Source: Streptomyces sp. 846.5 (GTDB lineage Bacteria > Actinomycetota > Actinomycetes > Streptomycetales > Streptomycetaceae). From it: a stretch of 64,000 nt of DNA. Positions 41,351-50,370 of the stretch are shown here, piece after piece. Made by a program: the position numbers and the translations under genes. The notes below the pieces were generated by a model, which was not told the DNA's origin, made no database searches, and saw nothing but the letters and a program-made list of their open reading frames with translations. Each line of letters starts with the position of its first letter. Within the stretch, counting starts at the first letter, position 1. Location of the stretch: assembly GCF_004365705.1 (NCBI RefSeq), contig NZ_SOBN01000004.1:62001-126000 (forward strand). The letters are read 5' to 3'.

Positions 41351-41968
41351 TCAGGGCATTTCGGGCATCGTCATGAAGGCCAGTTCGAACTCCTCCACGC
41401 TCCGCAGGGTGAAGCGTGCCTTGGTGATGGCCTCGCCGCGGACCGCCGCCTGGGCGGCTCGGGATGCGGCCAGGGCCTTGCGGTCGGTGTAGAGCACGCC
41501 CACGGTTGCCCGACCTCTCGCGCGGTCGATGAACAGCGATGTCCCCTCGAACCCGGGGATGGCCTGGAACTTGGGTACGACCATGTTCCTGAACGTCTCC
41601 ACCAGCAGGTCGCCGTCGGAGGGTTCGAACTCCAGCCGGCCCATCCGGAAGCCCGCACCGGGCGCGAGCGGTCGCGACGGGCGGGTGAAGACGGCCGCTT
41701 CCCAGTTCTCGGTGGCCAGGGTGGTCACGTACGGGGCGAGCATGGCTGTGCGCTGCTCGCGCAGGTGCGCGTCGCTGGCGTCGCGGGACTGCTCGTCCTG
41801 CCACCAGGTGCTCACCGCGACCTTCCCCAACTCGCGGTCGACGAAGACCCCGAGGCCGCGGAAGCCGGGCTGGTCGGCGAGCAGTTTGCGGCCGGCGGTG
41901 CTGAGCACTTCGACGGCCCCGTCCGTCTTGGCGGGGTCACCGGTTGCGTAGAGCGTGCGTGTGTACAT
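41351..41968 (-). CDS. Protein with two ABM-like domains
   Basis: This 205-residue protein has two similar ferredoxin-like halves. The first contains GFRGLGVFVDRELGKVAVST and the second GFEGTSLFIDRARGRATVGV, followed by similar helices and TRPSRPLAPG as linker. This tandem is typical of antibiotic-biosynthesis-monooxygenase-like proteins of unknown substrate. GGAAAGGGTG precedes ATG 41968. No pathway gene is adjacent. Confidence 0.8.
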   Translation of the reverse strand: MYTRTLYATGDPAKTDGAVEVLSTAGRKLLADQPGFRGLGVFVDRELGKVAVSTWWQDEQSRDASDAHLREQRTAMLAPYVTTLATENWEAAVFTRPSRPLAPGAGFRMGRLEFEPSDGDLLVETFRNMVVPKFQAIPGFEGTSLFIDRARGRATVGVLYTDRKALAASRAAQAAVRGEAITKARFTLRSVEEFELAFMTMPEMP

Positions 41969-42299
41969 GGCACCCTTTCCTGCGATCGGGCGAGTCCCGG
42001 ACAGGCCTCGCGACCTGTACCCCATGCGATGGCCCGAGTGAGGCGCGGGCAAGGCGATCGGGGCGTTCGGGTGACGGCCGCTGCCGACTGCACGACCCCA
42101 GCCGGACAGCACCAGCCGTGCTCAGACCGCTGCCAGTGACCGCACCACCACTCTCGTCCGGACCGTCTGCCAGGCCTCGGGCTTCAGAAGCCGTTGTCTT
42201 ACCGAACTTGATCGGCGTGTTTCCGCAGCTCAGGAATAGTGTGGGAGCTGGCGTGGCAGGCTCGGGCTGTCGGGTTTTCTCGTGGGTGGAGGTGCCGAG
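41969..42299. other. Divergent intergenic region
   Basis: This 331-bp stretch separates the leftward ABM gene from the rightward gene at 42300 and presumably contains both promoters. No gene is seen and no clear -35/-10 pair can be chosen. Its right end carries the GGAGGTGCCGAG ribosome site of the next gene. Confidence 0.4.
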
Positions 42300-42803
42300 A
42301 TGGCGTCGGTCGTGGGTCTTCTGGAGGGCCGGGAGTTGGCCGCGCGGGAGCGTGTGGAGGGGCTGCGGGAGGAGGCGGACCGGATTCTGGCCGAGCTCGC
42401 AGACGCGGAGAGGGACTGGCGGGAGTGGTTGATCGCGCGTCAGCGCGTGGGCGAGGTCTTGTCCGTGCCGCAGCCGGAGCTCGTCGCGGACGCGTGCGCC
42501 GGGCTGCCAACAGCACGGGCCGCGCGTTCTGGCTCGATCGTCCCGGTGTGGCGGCCGGCGCTGGGCGCGGACGTGCTGGCCGTGGACTACCAGCGCATCC
42601 TGGCCGTGCTGGTAGAGCTCGGTGCGGGCGGTGGCGGGGCGATGACGTGCCAGGAGATCGCGGCCGCGCTCGGGCTGCCGCCGGTCCCGGCCGCCGTGGA
42701 GGGGGTCCGGTCGAAGATGAAGCGGCTGGCGGACCGGGGCTGGGCGGCCGAGCCTGCGCCTGGACGCTTCACCCTGTCCGCTTCGCCAGTCGCCGGGTCA
42801 TGA
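42300..42803 (+). CDS. Hypothetical protein, 3' end probably altered by IS insertion
   Basis: This frame encodes 167 residues: MASVVGLLEGRELAARERVE, EEADRILAELADAERDWRE as a coiled coil, a middle linker, and a C-terminal winged-helix-like part (MTCQEIAAALGLPPVPAAVE, then RSKMKRLADRGWA). Similar proteins of unknown role are common in Streptomyces and often lie near insertion sequences. The last residues (after GRFTL) overlap the end of the convergent transposase gene and may derive from it. The original C-terminus could be lost. ATG 42300 follows GGAGGTG. Confidence 0.68.
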   Translation: MASVVGLLEGRELAARERVEGLREEADRILAELADAERDWREWLIARQRVGEVLSVPQPELVADACAGLPTARAARSGSIVPVWRPALGADVLAVDYQRILAVLVELGAGGGGAMTCQEIAAALGLPPVPAAVEGVRSKMKRLADRGWAAEPAPGRFTLSASPVAGS

Positions 42804-43551
42804 GCCGGGTCATCGACCACAGCACCATGGCCTCGTGGGCTTCGGGCAGGGACTCGTAGTCGCGCACCAGGCGACGCGAGCGCATCAGCCAGCCCAGGGT
42901 TCGCTCTACCACCCACCGCCTTGGCAGCACCACGAACCCTGATACGTCGTCACTGCGCTTGACGATCTCCAGTGTCAGCCGCAGCGTCTCTCTCGCCCAG
43001 GAGACCAGGCGGCCGGTGTAGCCGCCGTCGGCCCAGACCAGGGTGATCCTGCGGAAGCGGGACCGTACCTGTGCCAGCAGCGGCATCGCCGCATCGCGAT
43101 CGGTGACGCTCGCGGCGGTGACCATGACAGCCAGCAGCAGGCCCAGGCAGTCCACCACGACGTGCCGCTTGCGACCGTTGATCTTCTTGCCCCCGTCGTA
43201 GCCGCGACTGGCGGCCGGCACCATGGCATCGGCCTTGACCGACTGCGAGTCGATGATCGCGGCAGTCGGCTCCGGGTCGCGTCCGGCCTCCTCGCGCACC
43301 ATGCCGCGCAGCCGGTCGTGCAGTTCGGCCAGCAGGCCCTTCACCCGCCAGCGCTTGGCGAAGGCGTAGACGCGGTCCCAGCGGGGGAGGTCTGCGGGCA
43401 TCGACCTCCAGGTGATGCCGCCGGTGACCAGGTAGCGCACCGCGTCGATCATCTGCCGGTGGCAGTAGCCCTCCGGCTGCCCGCCCCTGCCCTCCAGCCA
43501 GGGCGGCACCGGCATCGCGTCACGCACCACCGCCCACTCCGCGTCTGTCAT
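42769..43551 (-). CDS. IS5-type DDE transposase
   Basis: From ATG 43551 this is 260 residues: MTDAEWAVVRDAMPVPPWLE, then IIDSQSVKADAMVPAAS (first catalytic Asp), RGYDGGKKINGRKRHVVVD, LVWADGGYTG (second Asp) and PRRWVVERTLGWLMRSRR (Glu). All three catalytic residues are present and the C-terminus is complete. The frame is open further upstream (to 43791), and PYRRPRYPSD just before the Met is typical of the family. The real start is therefore probably somewhat upstream. The gene overlaps the hypothetical gene at 42300 tail to tail. Confidence 0.88.
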   Translation of the reverse strand: MTDAEWAVVRDAMPVPPWLEGRGGQPEGYCHRQMIDAVRYLVTGGITWRSMPADLPRWDRVYAFAKRWRVKGLLAELHDRLRGMVREEAGRDPEPTAAIIDSQSVKADAMVPAASRGYDGGKKINGRKRHVVVDCLGLLLAVMVTAASVTDRDAAMPLLAQVRSRFRRITLVWADGGYTGRLVSWARETLRLTLEIVKRSDDVSGFVVLPRRWVVERTLGWLMRSRRLVRDYESLPEAHEAMVLWSMTRLMTRRLAKRTG

Positions 43552-43740
43552 GTCCGAGGGATACCTCGGCCGCCTGTACGGCTGGTCCCCGGCGTTCCCG
43601 AACCGGTGCGCGAGGCAGTCACACTCACGCGCGGCCGACTTGGAACCAACCCCGGCGAGGGCGTAGAACTGCGACAACAGGGCCTCCTGGCGATCTCGTT
43701 GGTCTTCGCAAACCCGAGCTTCACCAGGGGCCCTGTCTTC
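42769..43740 (-). mobile_element. IS5-family insertion sequence, ends not resolved
   Basis: The span is an estimate based on the transposase gene and its upstream open frame. Terminal inverted repeats could not be matched by eye: the candidate right-end sequence around CAGGGGCCCTGTCTTC has no clear partner near 42770. No target-site duplication was found. The element may therefore be degenerate at one end. Confidence 0.5.
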
Positions 43741-43935
43741 ATGCGCGCCCCGACCGAGGATCACCCCACCGAGTGCAGCCACTCGAACCAATGCTCACCA
43801 AGATCGATAGAGCAACGGCTTCTCAGCCTGCCCGGGTCATCGCGCCGGCCCTGCGCGCCGACGATCTGCGCCGCAACGACACTTCCGCCAGCACTTCGGG
43901 CTCGCGCAGCGGACGGCTGGTCGGGCTCGGGAGGA

Positions 43936-45648
43936 TCAAGGCCGGAAGGTTGCGGCGAGCGCGTACCAGTCACCGCTGGTGGCCAGCGTGAACCGGCCGT
44001 TCTGTGCACCGGGAGCGCTGGAGAGGATACCCGCGATGTCGGTGGACCGGCTCCCGTTGAATACCTGCATGGTGAACGGTACGCCCTGGCTGCTGCCCGG
44101 CGTGACGGTCAGCGGCTGACCACCGGTGATGAGGCCGCCGACGACCAGTTCTCCGCCGGGGGCGGGAGCGGTCGGTCCCGAGTCGGCGACCGTTCCGACC
44201 CCCTCACCAACCGCTGTCTGGTCGAGCGAGTTGGTCGCGGCCACGTCGGAGTACTCCGCGAGTGCGCCCGGCAGGTAGGTCGGGGCTGAGGAGCTGATGG
44301 TGACAGTCAGCGACGGTGCCGCCGTGGTGTTCTGCACGTAGTACATGGCGATGTCGCCGCCACCGTTGGTGAAGTGCTCGGAGACAGGACTCCTGGTCCA
44401 CGCTCCGTTGACGTTGTCCGATACCTGCACCTGCCCGGGTGCGTCGTACTGTGCGAACCAACCGACCAGGAGGTGCCCGGCCGCAACGGGGGATGTGAGC
44501 GTCAACGTGGCCGTGGTCGCCCTGGTGCCGGGCGAGTTCCCGGCACCCTGGACGAAGGCCGGCGAGGCGGTGGGAGTGGTCACCTGGACCGGAGAGGACA
44601 GTGCCGAGTGGTTCCCGGCGCCGTCGAAGGCGTCCACGGTATAGCTGTACGTGCTCCCGTTCGCCACGGTCTGGTCGGTGAACGACGTGGTGCTCGGAGC
44701 CGTGGTAGCCAGCGTCGCGCCGTCGCGGTAGACGGTGTAGCCGGTGACGGCAACGTTGTCCGTGGAAGGGGACCAGGAGAGGCTGACGCTCGTCGCCGCG
44801 ACGCTGGTGGTCTGCAAGTTGGCCGGCACCGTCGGCGGCTGGGTGTCGGTACCCGAGGCCGGGCGGAAGGTGGCGACCACGGCGTACCAGTCGGTGGACG
44901 TGCCGAGCGTCGCCGTTCCGTCCTGCGCGCCTGCCGCACCCGAGGCGATGTCCTGCTCGAAGGCAGACCCGGAGTTTGTGTGGTTCCGTGGGGTGTACGC
45001 GAGGCCCTGGCTCGAACCGCGGGTGACGCCGTTCGGGTTCCCTCCGGTTACCAGAGCGGAGTAGACCAGCTCACCGGGTGGCACGGAACTGGTCGGGCCG
45101 GTGTCGACGGCAGTGCCGACGCTCCGGCTGGAGACGATTTGGTCGAGCGGGCCGGCGATGGCGACGCCCCCGTACTCGGCCGCCGTGCCTTGGAAGTACG
45201 CCGGAGCGCTCGCCTTCATTGTGATCGTCAGCCCGCCCGGAGCCGCTTTGGCGTTCGCCAGGTAGTAAAGGGCGATGTCTCCGGTGTCGTTCTGGAACGC
45301 AGTCGAACCCGGAGCCCGGGTCCAGGCCCCGTTGACATTGTCGGAGACCTGGACCTGTCCGCTGGCGTTGTACTCCGCGAACCAGCCGACCAGCAGATCC
45401 CCTGAGCGGACCGCACCGGACAGGCTGGCAGCCAGTGACGTCACCCGGCTTGAGGTCGTGAAGGCTGTGCCCTGGACGTACGACGGTGCGGCCTCGGCTG
45501 CGGTCGGTGCCACGCCGACCCCGAGAAGGGCGAGTGCCGCCACCAGGCACCACCGCAGCAGCGCCCAGTCTCGCTCGCGGCGGCGCGGGCGGAAGCTCCC
45601 GGCCGGGCCGCTCGGCCAGAGTCTCCCGCTTCCCAGCTGTCTGGCCAT
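43936..45648 (-). CDS. Secreted protein: two homologous domains flanking FN3
   Basis: This 570-residue protein has a Sec signal (WCLVAALALLGVGVAPTAAE, cleavage near AEA) and three parts. Domain A (~54-262) and domain B (~360-570) are homologous: each has GDLLVGWFAEY or HLLVGWFAQY, VQVSDNVNGAWTR, a DQIVSSRS or DQTAVGEG step, GSSQG, and ends WYAVVATFRP or WYALAATFRP. Between them is a fibronectin type III domain (SVSLSWSPSTDNVAVTGYTV). It is probably an extracellular binding or wall-associated protein, and the paired domain may be a carbohydrate-binding beta sandwich. GGGTGGATCG precedes the ATG. Confidence 0.85.
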   Translation of the reverse strand: MARQLGSGRLWPSGPAGSFRPRRRERDWALLRWCLVAALALLGVGVAPTAAEAAPSYVQGTAFTTSSRVTSLAASLSGAVRSGDLLVGWFAEYNASGQVQVSDNVNGAWTRAPGSTAFQNDTGDIALYYLANAKAAPGGLTITMKASAPAYFQGTAAEYGGVAIAGPLDQIVSSRSVGTAVDTGPTSSVPPGELVYSALVTGGNPNGVTRGSSQGLAYTPRNHTNSGSAFEQDIASGAAGAQDGTATLGTSTDWYAVVATFRPASGTDTQPPTVPANLQTTSVAATSVSLSWSPSTDNVAVTGYTVYRDGATLATTAPSTTSFTDQTVANGSTYSYTVDAFDGAGNHSALSSPVQVTTPTASPAFVQGAGNSPGTRATTATLTLTSPVAAGHLLVGWFAQYDAPGQVQVSDNVNGAWTRSPVSEHFTNGGGDIAMYYVQNTTAAPSLTVTISSSAPTYLPGALAEYSDVAATNSLDQTAVGEGVGTVADSGPTAPAPGGELVVGGLITGGQPLTVTPGSSQGVPFTMQVFNGSRSTDIAGILSSAPGAQNGRFTLATSGDWYALAATFRP

Positions 45649-46005
45649 CGATCCACCCTTTCCACAGGAACAGAGCCATCAGTACACGTCGGGCGCGCTC
45701 CGTAAACATTCAGTCGATCGCTTGGGTGATGTGTCAGGCGTGGGGCGGCAGCCGGTGACGGAGCTGCGGTGTGACTCCCGAGCAGGGAGGAGCTCGGCAA
45801 CGAACCCCAAACGGTTCACTCACCGGTGTCGGCCCACCGTCGGCCGGGCAGATCCCCAGGTGGGTTTCCTCATTCGGTGCGGTGTCACTGCAAACGAGGG
45901 ATTGGGGCAGGACACTCGCGCAGGTCGTCATCGGTGACGGTCCCATGGTCTTTCCTGGGGCAAACGCCCGGGCAATCGGCCCAGGTACCTGAACCGGGAG
46001 GAAAC
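45649..46005. other. Divergent promoter region of two secreted-protein genes
   Basis: No gene is seen in these 357 bp between the leftward FN3 gene and the rightward AOC-like gene. Both need promoters here. Apart from the GGGAGG ribosome site at its right end, no defined element was recognised. Confidence 0.4.
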
Positions 46006-46530
46006 GTGGTCCACGTTCTGACGTCGAAGAAGGCCTGGGTCCTGGCAGCGGTCACGGTGATCGCGCTGAGCCCGCCCGCCTCCGCCTCGTCCGCCGCCCC
46101 CGTGGTTGCGCGCCAAGAACCGCCTCGTGGCCTCCACCTCGACTTCTCCGGCGATCCAGAGGGGTTCGGCGGGGTCGGCAGAGTCACCCGGGGATCTGGC
46201 GCCTTGGTCGGGTCGGTGTACGACCTGTGCAATTCGGAATCGATTCCTCTGAGAACGGATCTGATCTTCTGCGAAGGCGTCATTCGGCTGATCGCGGGCA
46301 AGAAGGGGGACATCTCCTTCGAAGCCGCTGCACCCCGTCCGGGCGTCGTTGTCCGCTACCCGGTCAAGTTCGAGGGGGCGGTCACCGGTGGAACGGGGGG
46401 CTTCAAGGGGATCAGGGGTCAGGTGAACTTCACTCAGACCGGGCCGACCGCATACGTCATCTCCTTTGATCTGGCCGGCCTCGAGTACGGACAACATCGT
46501 CACGAACGTCGGCCTTGCCACCACCGATGA
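46006..46530 (+). CDS. Secreted allene-oxide-cyclase-like barrel protein
   Basis: From GTG 46006, with an excellent GGGAGGAAAC site, this is 174 residues. A Sec signal (KAWVLAAVTVIALSPPASA) precedes a beta-barrel domain: GVGRVTRGSGALVGSVYDLC, then CEGVIRLIAGKKGDISFEAA, VVRYPVKFEGAVTGGTGGF and KGIRGQVNFTQ. The GGTGGFxGxxG signature is shared with allene oxide cyclase-like and dirigent-type barrels, seen in many secreted Streptomyces proteins of unknown role. An upstream in-frame extension to 45826 lacks a ribosome site. Confidence 0.82.
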   Translation: MVHVLTSKKAWVLAAVTVIALSPPASASSAAPVVARQEPPRGLHLDFSGDPEGFGGVGRVTRGSGALVGSVYDLCNSESIPLRTDLIFCEGVIRLIAGKKGDISFEAAAPRPGVVVRYPVKFEGAVTGGTGGFKGIRGQVNFTQTGPTAYVISFDLAGLEYGQHRHERRPCHHR

Positions 46531-46539
46531 AAAAAGCGG

Positions 46540-46565
46540 GCTGCGGCGCTGACATCCCCCGCAGC
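46540..46565 (+). terminator. Hairpin after AOC-like gene
   Basis: GCTGCGG (46540-46546) and CCGCAGC (46559-46565) form a 7-bp stem with a 12-nt loop, starting 10 bp after the stop codon and preceded by an A-tract. It is plausibly the gene's terminator. Confidence 0.5.
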
Positions 46566-46784
46566 GATTCGCCTGCCCTGACAAGCCTCCGCCAGATGCA
46601 CGGCCGCGCCGGCTTCGACCTCCTACCGCCACCGCATCCTGCTCCAGTGACACAACGTCACCACCGATGACGGGGTAGGGCCGTTAAGTTGACACACTCG
46701 GGCAGCGCACCACGGCACGGCCTTCAGCGGCCCGCGAAGGGCCGGCTCGACCCACGTCGACCACCGCCCCTCCGAAGACCGGAG

Positions 46785-47474
46785 TCAGGGGATGCGTCCG
46801 TACCAGACAGCGGTGGTCCAGATCCGGTCCAGGCGCACATGCGTTCCAGGGTGCGGTGCGCTCCAGATCATGCCGTGCCCGGCATAGATGCCGACGTGGT
46901 ACACGAGACGACCATGGTGGAAGAAGACCAGGTCGCCGGGATGGCGGATGCGTGCGGGGATGTGGCGGACCCGCTCGTACTGGCTCGCCACGGTGCGCGG
47001 CAGGCGATGTCCGGCTTCGCGGAAGGCATAGAACATCAGCCCCGAGCAGTCGAAGCGGTCAGGACCCGCGGCGCCCCACCGGTAGGGGTCGCCGGCCTTG
47101 GAAGCGACGACGGCCAGCGCCCTGGCCCCGACCGTGGTGGCGGCCGCAGGGGACCCGAGCCCGGACACCATGGTGGCTCCCAGGAGCGTGGCCGTCATCA
47201 GCACGGTCAGCGCGGTGCGGCGAGGCCCTGCCCCCGCAGGCTCACCAGGCCCCCGGGGCTCGCACGTGCCCGCCACCGGCCGGCTCCCGGACCGGTTCCA
47301 CTGCTTGGCAGGCGCGAGGGGCCGGGCCGTGCCCGACTGCGCACGTGCGGCCGGCTGGCACGGGCCGCAGCCCGTGGGGACGGGGCGAGGGGTATGCCAG
47401 GCGAGAGCCGCCCCGGCGGTGCGCCGTAGGCGACCCCCGTTGTGAAACAAATGGGGCCCACGGGACATTGTCAT
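46785..47474 (-). CDS. NlpC/P60 peptidoglycan hydrolase
   Basis: This 229-residue protein has an unusual Pro/Arg-rich N-terminal stretch of ~85 residues, a membrane or signal segment (LTVLMTATLLGATMVSG), and an NlpC/P60 domain. The catalytic Cys is in FDCSGLMFYAF, and the His in YHVGIYAGHG. PGDLVFFHHG is the usual strand before it. It would cleave the gamma-D-Glu-meso-DAP bond in wall peptides. The ATG at 47474 was chosen because AAGGAG is seven bases upstream; a GTG at 47477 is next to it. The long N-terminal region before the signal is odd and may indicate a type II anchor. Confidence 0.88.
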   Translation of the reverse strand: MTMSRGPHLFHNGGRLRRTAGAALAWHTPRPVPTGCGPCQPAARAQSGTARPLAPAKQWNRSGSRPVAGTCEPRGPGEPAGAGPRRTALTVLMTATLLGATMVSGLGSPAAATTVGARALAVVASKAGDPYRWGAAGPDRFDCSGLMFYAFREAGHRLPRTVASQYERVRHIPARIRHPGDLVFFHHGRLVYHVGIYAGHGMIWSAPHPGTHVRLDRIWTTAVWYGRIP

Positions 47475-47700
47475 CACGAATCTCCTTCTTGCCTCGTTTG
47501 GACCCTAGCCAGCGAGTCCGCCGGCCACGACCGCGCGCTCCTGGCGCATCGGGACCCGACCACCTCCAAGGCCACGGGCGGCCAGGGCCACGGACGCGGG
47601 GTGACGTCCCGTCATGCCACTGCGGTACGTGCGCTCCTGGGACCGGGGACCCGACGCGAAAGCGGAGCAGGTCCCCCGCCTCGGGCACACCCGCCAGCGA

Positions 47701-47738
47701 ACCGCATGCAGCCAGCCGAACCGCATGCAGCCAGCCGA
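47701..47738. repeat. Two tandem 19-bp repeats
   Basis: ACCGCATGCAGCCAGCCGA occurs twice in a row without mismatch (47701-47719 and 47720-47738); a partial third copy may precede it. Each holds the palindrome GCATGC. The repeats lie in the gene-free stretch 47475-48060. They could be regulator sites or simple slippage. Confidence 0.6.
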
Positions 47739-47935
47739 ACGGGTGACCGACCCAACGTTCGACGCGCACGAAAACGCGATATCCCATCGGCTCGCGCCGG
47801 TCAGCGATCGCACAGCACGGCGTCGGCCTGCGCACGGCGCTGATTCGGGGCCTCGAAGACCACCTCCGTCGTCCAGGACGGCACGTCCCGATCTCAATCG
47901 CGGACCGAGTCGTAGGAGTTCCCGTCCGTTTCGCA

Positions 47936-47973
47936 CAGTTCCCCGCGCCCCTGGACACGGGCGCGGGGAACTG
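47936..47973. terminator. Streptomyces-type GC-rich hairpin
   Basis: CAGTTCCCCGCGCCC and GGGCGCGGGGAACTG form a perfect 15-bp stem around CTGGACAC. The sequence is like the terminator-type hairpin that recurs in Streptomyces genomes. It lies between two divergent genes rather than after either of them. It may therefore be left over from a lost gene or insulate the kinase promoter. The rest of 47475-48060 has no recognisable gene. Confidence 0.62.
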
Positions 47974-48060
47974 CGCGAAGAACAACCCCCATAATGGATC
48001 ACTGCTGTCCCACCCCCTACTGTGTCCCACAGCATCGGCACAGTGACCACGGGGGAACGC

Positions 48061-50370
48061 ATGCAACCGCTCGAAAGTGACGATCCGGCAGCCATCGGCG
48101 CCTACCGGCTGATAGCCCGGCTGGGCGCCGGGGGGATGGGGCGGGTGTACCTCGCCCGCTCCGCCGGAGGACGGACGGTCGCCGTCAAGGTGGTTCGTCC
48201 GGAACTCGCGGAGAGCGCCGACTTCAGAAGCAGGTTCCGGCGCGAGGTCGAGGCCGCGCAGTCGGTCTCCGGCGCCTACACCGCACCGGTCGTGGATTTC
48301 GACCACGACGCGGCGACCCCCTGGCTGGCCACCGCCTACGTACTGGGCCCCTCCCTCGCGGAGGCGGTGGAGGCCCACGGGCCGTTGCCCGAACGCTCGG
48401 TGGCCGTGCTGGGTGCGGTCCTCGCCGAGGCCCTGCAGGCGATCCACGGCGCCGGCCTGGTGCACCGCGACCTCAAGCCGTCGAACGTGCTCCTGTCCGC
48501 GGACGGCCCGCGCGTGATCGACTTCGGGATCGCCCGCGCCCTCGACGGCGGGGAGCTGACCAGCACCGGCGTGGTGGTCGGCTCGCCGGGCTTCATGTCT
48601 CCCGAGCAGGCGTCGGGCAAGGCCGTCGGCCCGGCCAGCGACCTGTTCTCGCTCGGCTCGGTACTGGCCTTCGCCGCCACCGGGCACGGCCCCTTCGGCG
48701 CCGACTCGGTCGCCTCGCTGCTCTACCGGGTCGTCCATGAGGCACCTGACCTCGGCGATCTGCCGGCATCGCTGCGCGAGCCGGTGAGCGCCTGCCTCAC
48801 CAAGACCCCGGAGGACCGGATCACCCCGGCGGCGCTGTCCGGGCTGCTCGCCCCGGAGGGCACCCCTGCCCTGCTGCGCACCGCCTGGCTGCCCGCCGAG
48901 GTGGCCTCGGACATCGCCTCGCACGCGGCGCGGGTGATGGACATGGAGGCCCCCGGGGCCGGCCCCGGAGACGGCGGGACGGTCGTCCTGGGCCCGGCCA
49001 CCGGCGCCGCCCCGACCCCTGTCCCGGCCACCGTCCCGCTCCCCGCCCCGACCACCGCCGTGCTCCGCCGCACCCCGGCCCCCGCCCCGGCCCACCCGGC
49101 CGAACCCGGCCGGCGCAGGGTGCTCGTCGGCGCGCTCTCGGTCGGCGCGGTAGCGGTCGTCGGCGGCGGGGTGGCGCTGGCCGTGGACCACGGCTCGGGC
49201 GGGAACGGCCCGAGCCCCGACCACCCCACCGGTACGACCGCTCCCAGCACTTCGACCAGTGCGAGCCCGAGCCCGGCCGCCCCCACCTACGCCACCCACG
49301 CCCCCGGCGTGGCGCCGTCCCCGGTCTGGGTCTACAAGGGCAGCAGCCTGGCCGAGGTGCCGGTGGTCCCGTACCACGGCACCCTGCTGGTCAGCGAGGC
49401 CAACCTGACGGCGATCGACGCCCGCAGCGGCAAGCAGCAGTGGCAGGGGCCGGAGCTGAGGTCCGCCTTCGCCACGCCGGCGATCGGCATCGGCGCCGGC
49501 CTGGTCGTCTCGGTGGGCTACACCGCCGGCAACGTACCGGCCCTGCTCGCCACCGACCCGGTCACCGGTGCGGAGCGCTGGCACCTGCTGGAGCCAGACG
49601 CCCTGGCCTTCACCTCGGTGCTGGCGGTGGACGACGAGCGCGCCTACCTGCTCGGCAGCAAGTACCCGCTGGACGCCAACGGCAAGGCGGTGATCAAGTT
49701 CGGCGACCAGACCACCAAGGCGGTGATCGCCGTCGACCTGCGCACCAGGAAGGTCGACTGGACCCAGATGCGCAAGGCCTCGGCCAGCGACCAGGTCACC
49801 GGATCGGTCGCCGGGAAGTACCTCGTCTACACCAACGACCAGAACAACATCGTGGTCAGGGACACCACGACCGGCACCCAGCTCTGGTCCAAGGACTTCG
49901 GCCTGAAGAACTACCAGGTCCAGGTGAACCCCCTGATCAACGACGGGAACCTGTATGTCGGCGGCCCGCAGCTGCTGGGCTTCACCGTGGCCGAAGGCAA
50001 CCAGGTGCTCTCCGCCAAGGACTCCAGTGGCGGCTCCTTCGACGTCCCCGCCATCGCCGACGGCGTCCTGTACGCCGCCGACGGCCGGGGGCGGCGGATC
50101 GTCGCGCTGAACGCGGCCACCGGGACCCAGCAGTGGGAGTGCGTGGTCCCGGACGCCCCGTTCTCCTCCACCCTGGTGGTGGTCGGGCCGACCCTGTTCA
50201 CCGGCTCGTTCGTGGGCAGCAACGGGGTCTACGCGATCGACCGGAAGAACGGCAGGATCCTCTGGAACTACCGCACCACCGCGAACGACAAGGACTGGTG
50301 GCTGGCCACCGACGGCGCCCTGCTCTACGGGGTCGTCGGTGACGAGGTGCACGCCCTGCCGCCGGTGTGA
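48061..50370 (+). CDS. Ser/Thr protein kinase with PQQ-like beta-propeller
   Basis: This 769-residue receptor-type kinase has an N-terminal catalytic domain (residues ~14-270). LGAGGMGRVYLARS is the glycine loop, VAVKVV holds Lys43, HRDLKPSNVLL (135-145) is the catalytic loop, DFGIARA holds Asp154, and SPEQASG follows the activation loop. A Pro/Ala-rich linker and one helix (VGALSVGAVAVVGGGVALAV, ~358-378) lead to an extracytoplasmic PQQ/WD-like propeller with repeats such as LTAIDARSGKQQW and AVDLRTRKVDWTQ. It probably senses an external ligand or wall state. ATG 48061 with GGGGGA was preferred to the upstream GTG at 48022. The 1105-codon minus-strand frame opposite it is a shadow. Confidence 0.95.
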   Translation: MQPLESDDPAAIGAYRLIARLGAGGMGRVYLARSAGGRTVAVKVVRPELAESADFRSRFRREVEAAQSVSGAYTAPVVDFDHDAATPWLATAYVLGPSLAEAVEAHGPLPERSVAVLGAVLAEALQAIHGAGLVHRDLKPSNVLLSADGPRVIDFGIARALDGGELTSTGVVVGSPGFMSPEQASGKAVGPASDLFSLGSVLAFAATGHGPFGADSVASLLYRVVHEAPDLGDLPASLREPVSACLTKTPEDRITPAALSGLLAPEGTPALLRTAWLPAEVASDIASHAARVMDMEAPGAGPGDGGTVVLGPATGAAPTPVPATVPLPAPTTAVLRRTPAPAPAHPAEPGRRRVLVGALSVGAVAVVGGGVALAVDHGSGGNGPSPDHPTGTTAPSTSTSASPSPAAPTYATHAPGVAPSPVWVYKGSSLAEVPVVPYHGTLLVSEANLTAIDARSGKQQWQGPELRSAFATPAIGIGAGLVVSVGYTAGNVPALLATDPVTGAERWHLLEPDALAFTSVLAVDDERAYLLGSKYPLDANGKAVIKFGDQTTKAVIAVDLRTRKVDWTQMRKASASDQVTGSVAGKYLVYTNDQNNIVVRDTTTGTQLWSKDFGLKNYQVQVNPLINDGNLYVGGPQLLGFTVAEGNQVLSAKDSSGGSFDVPAIADGVLYAADGRGRRIVALNAATGTQQWECVVPDAPFSSTLVVVGPTLFTGSFVGSNGVYAIDRKNGRILWNYRTTANDKDWWLATDGALLYGVVGDEVHALPPV

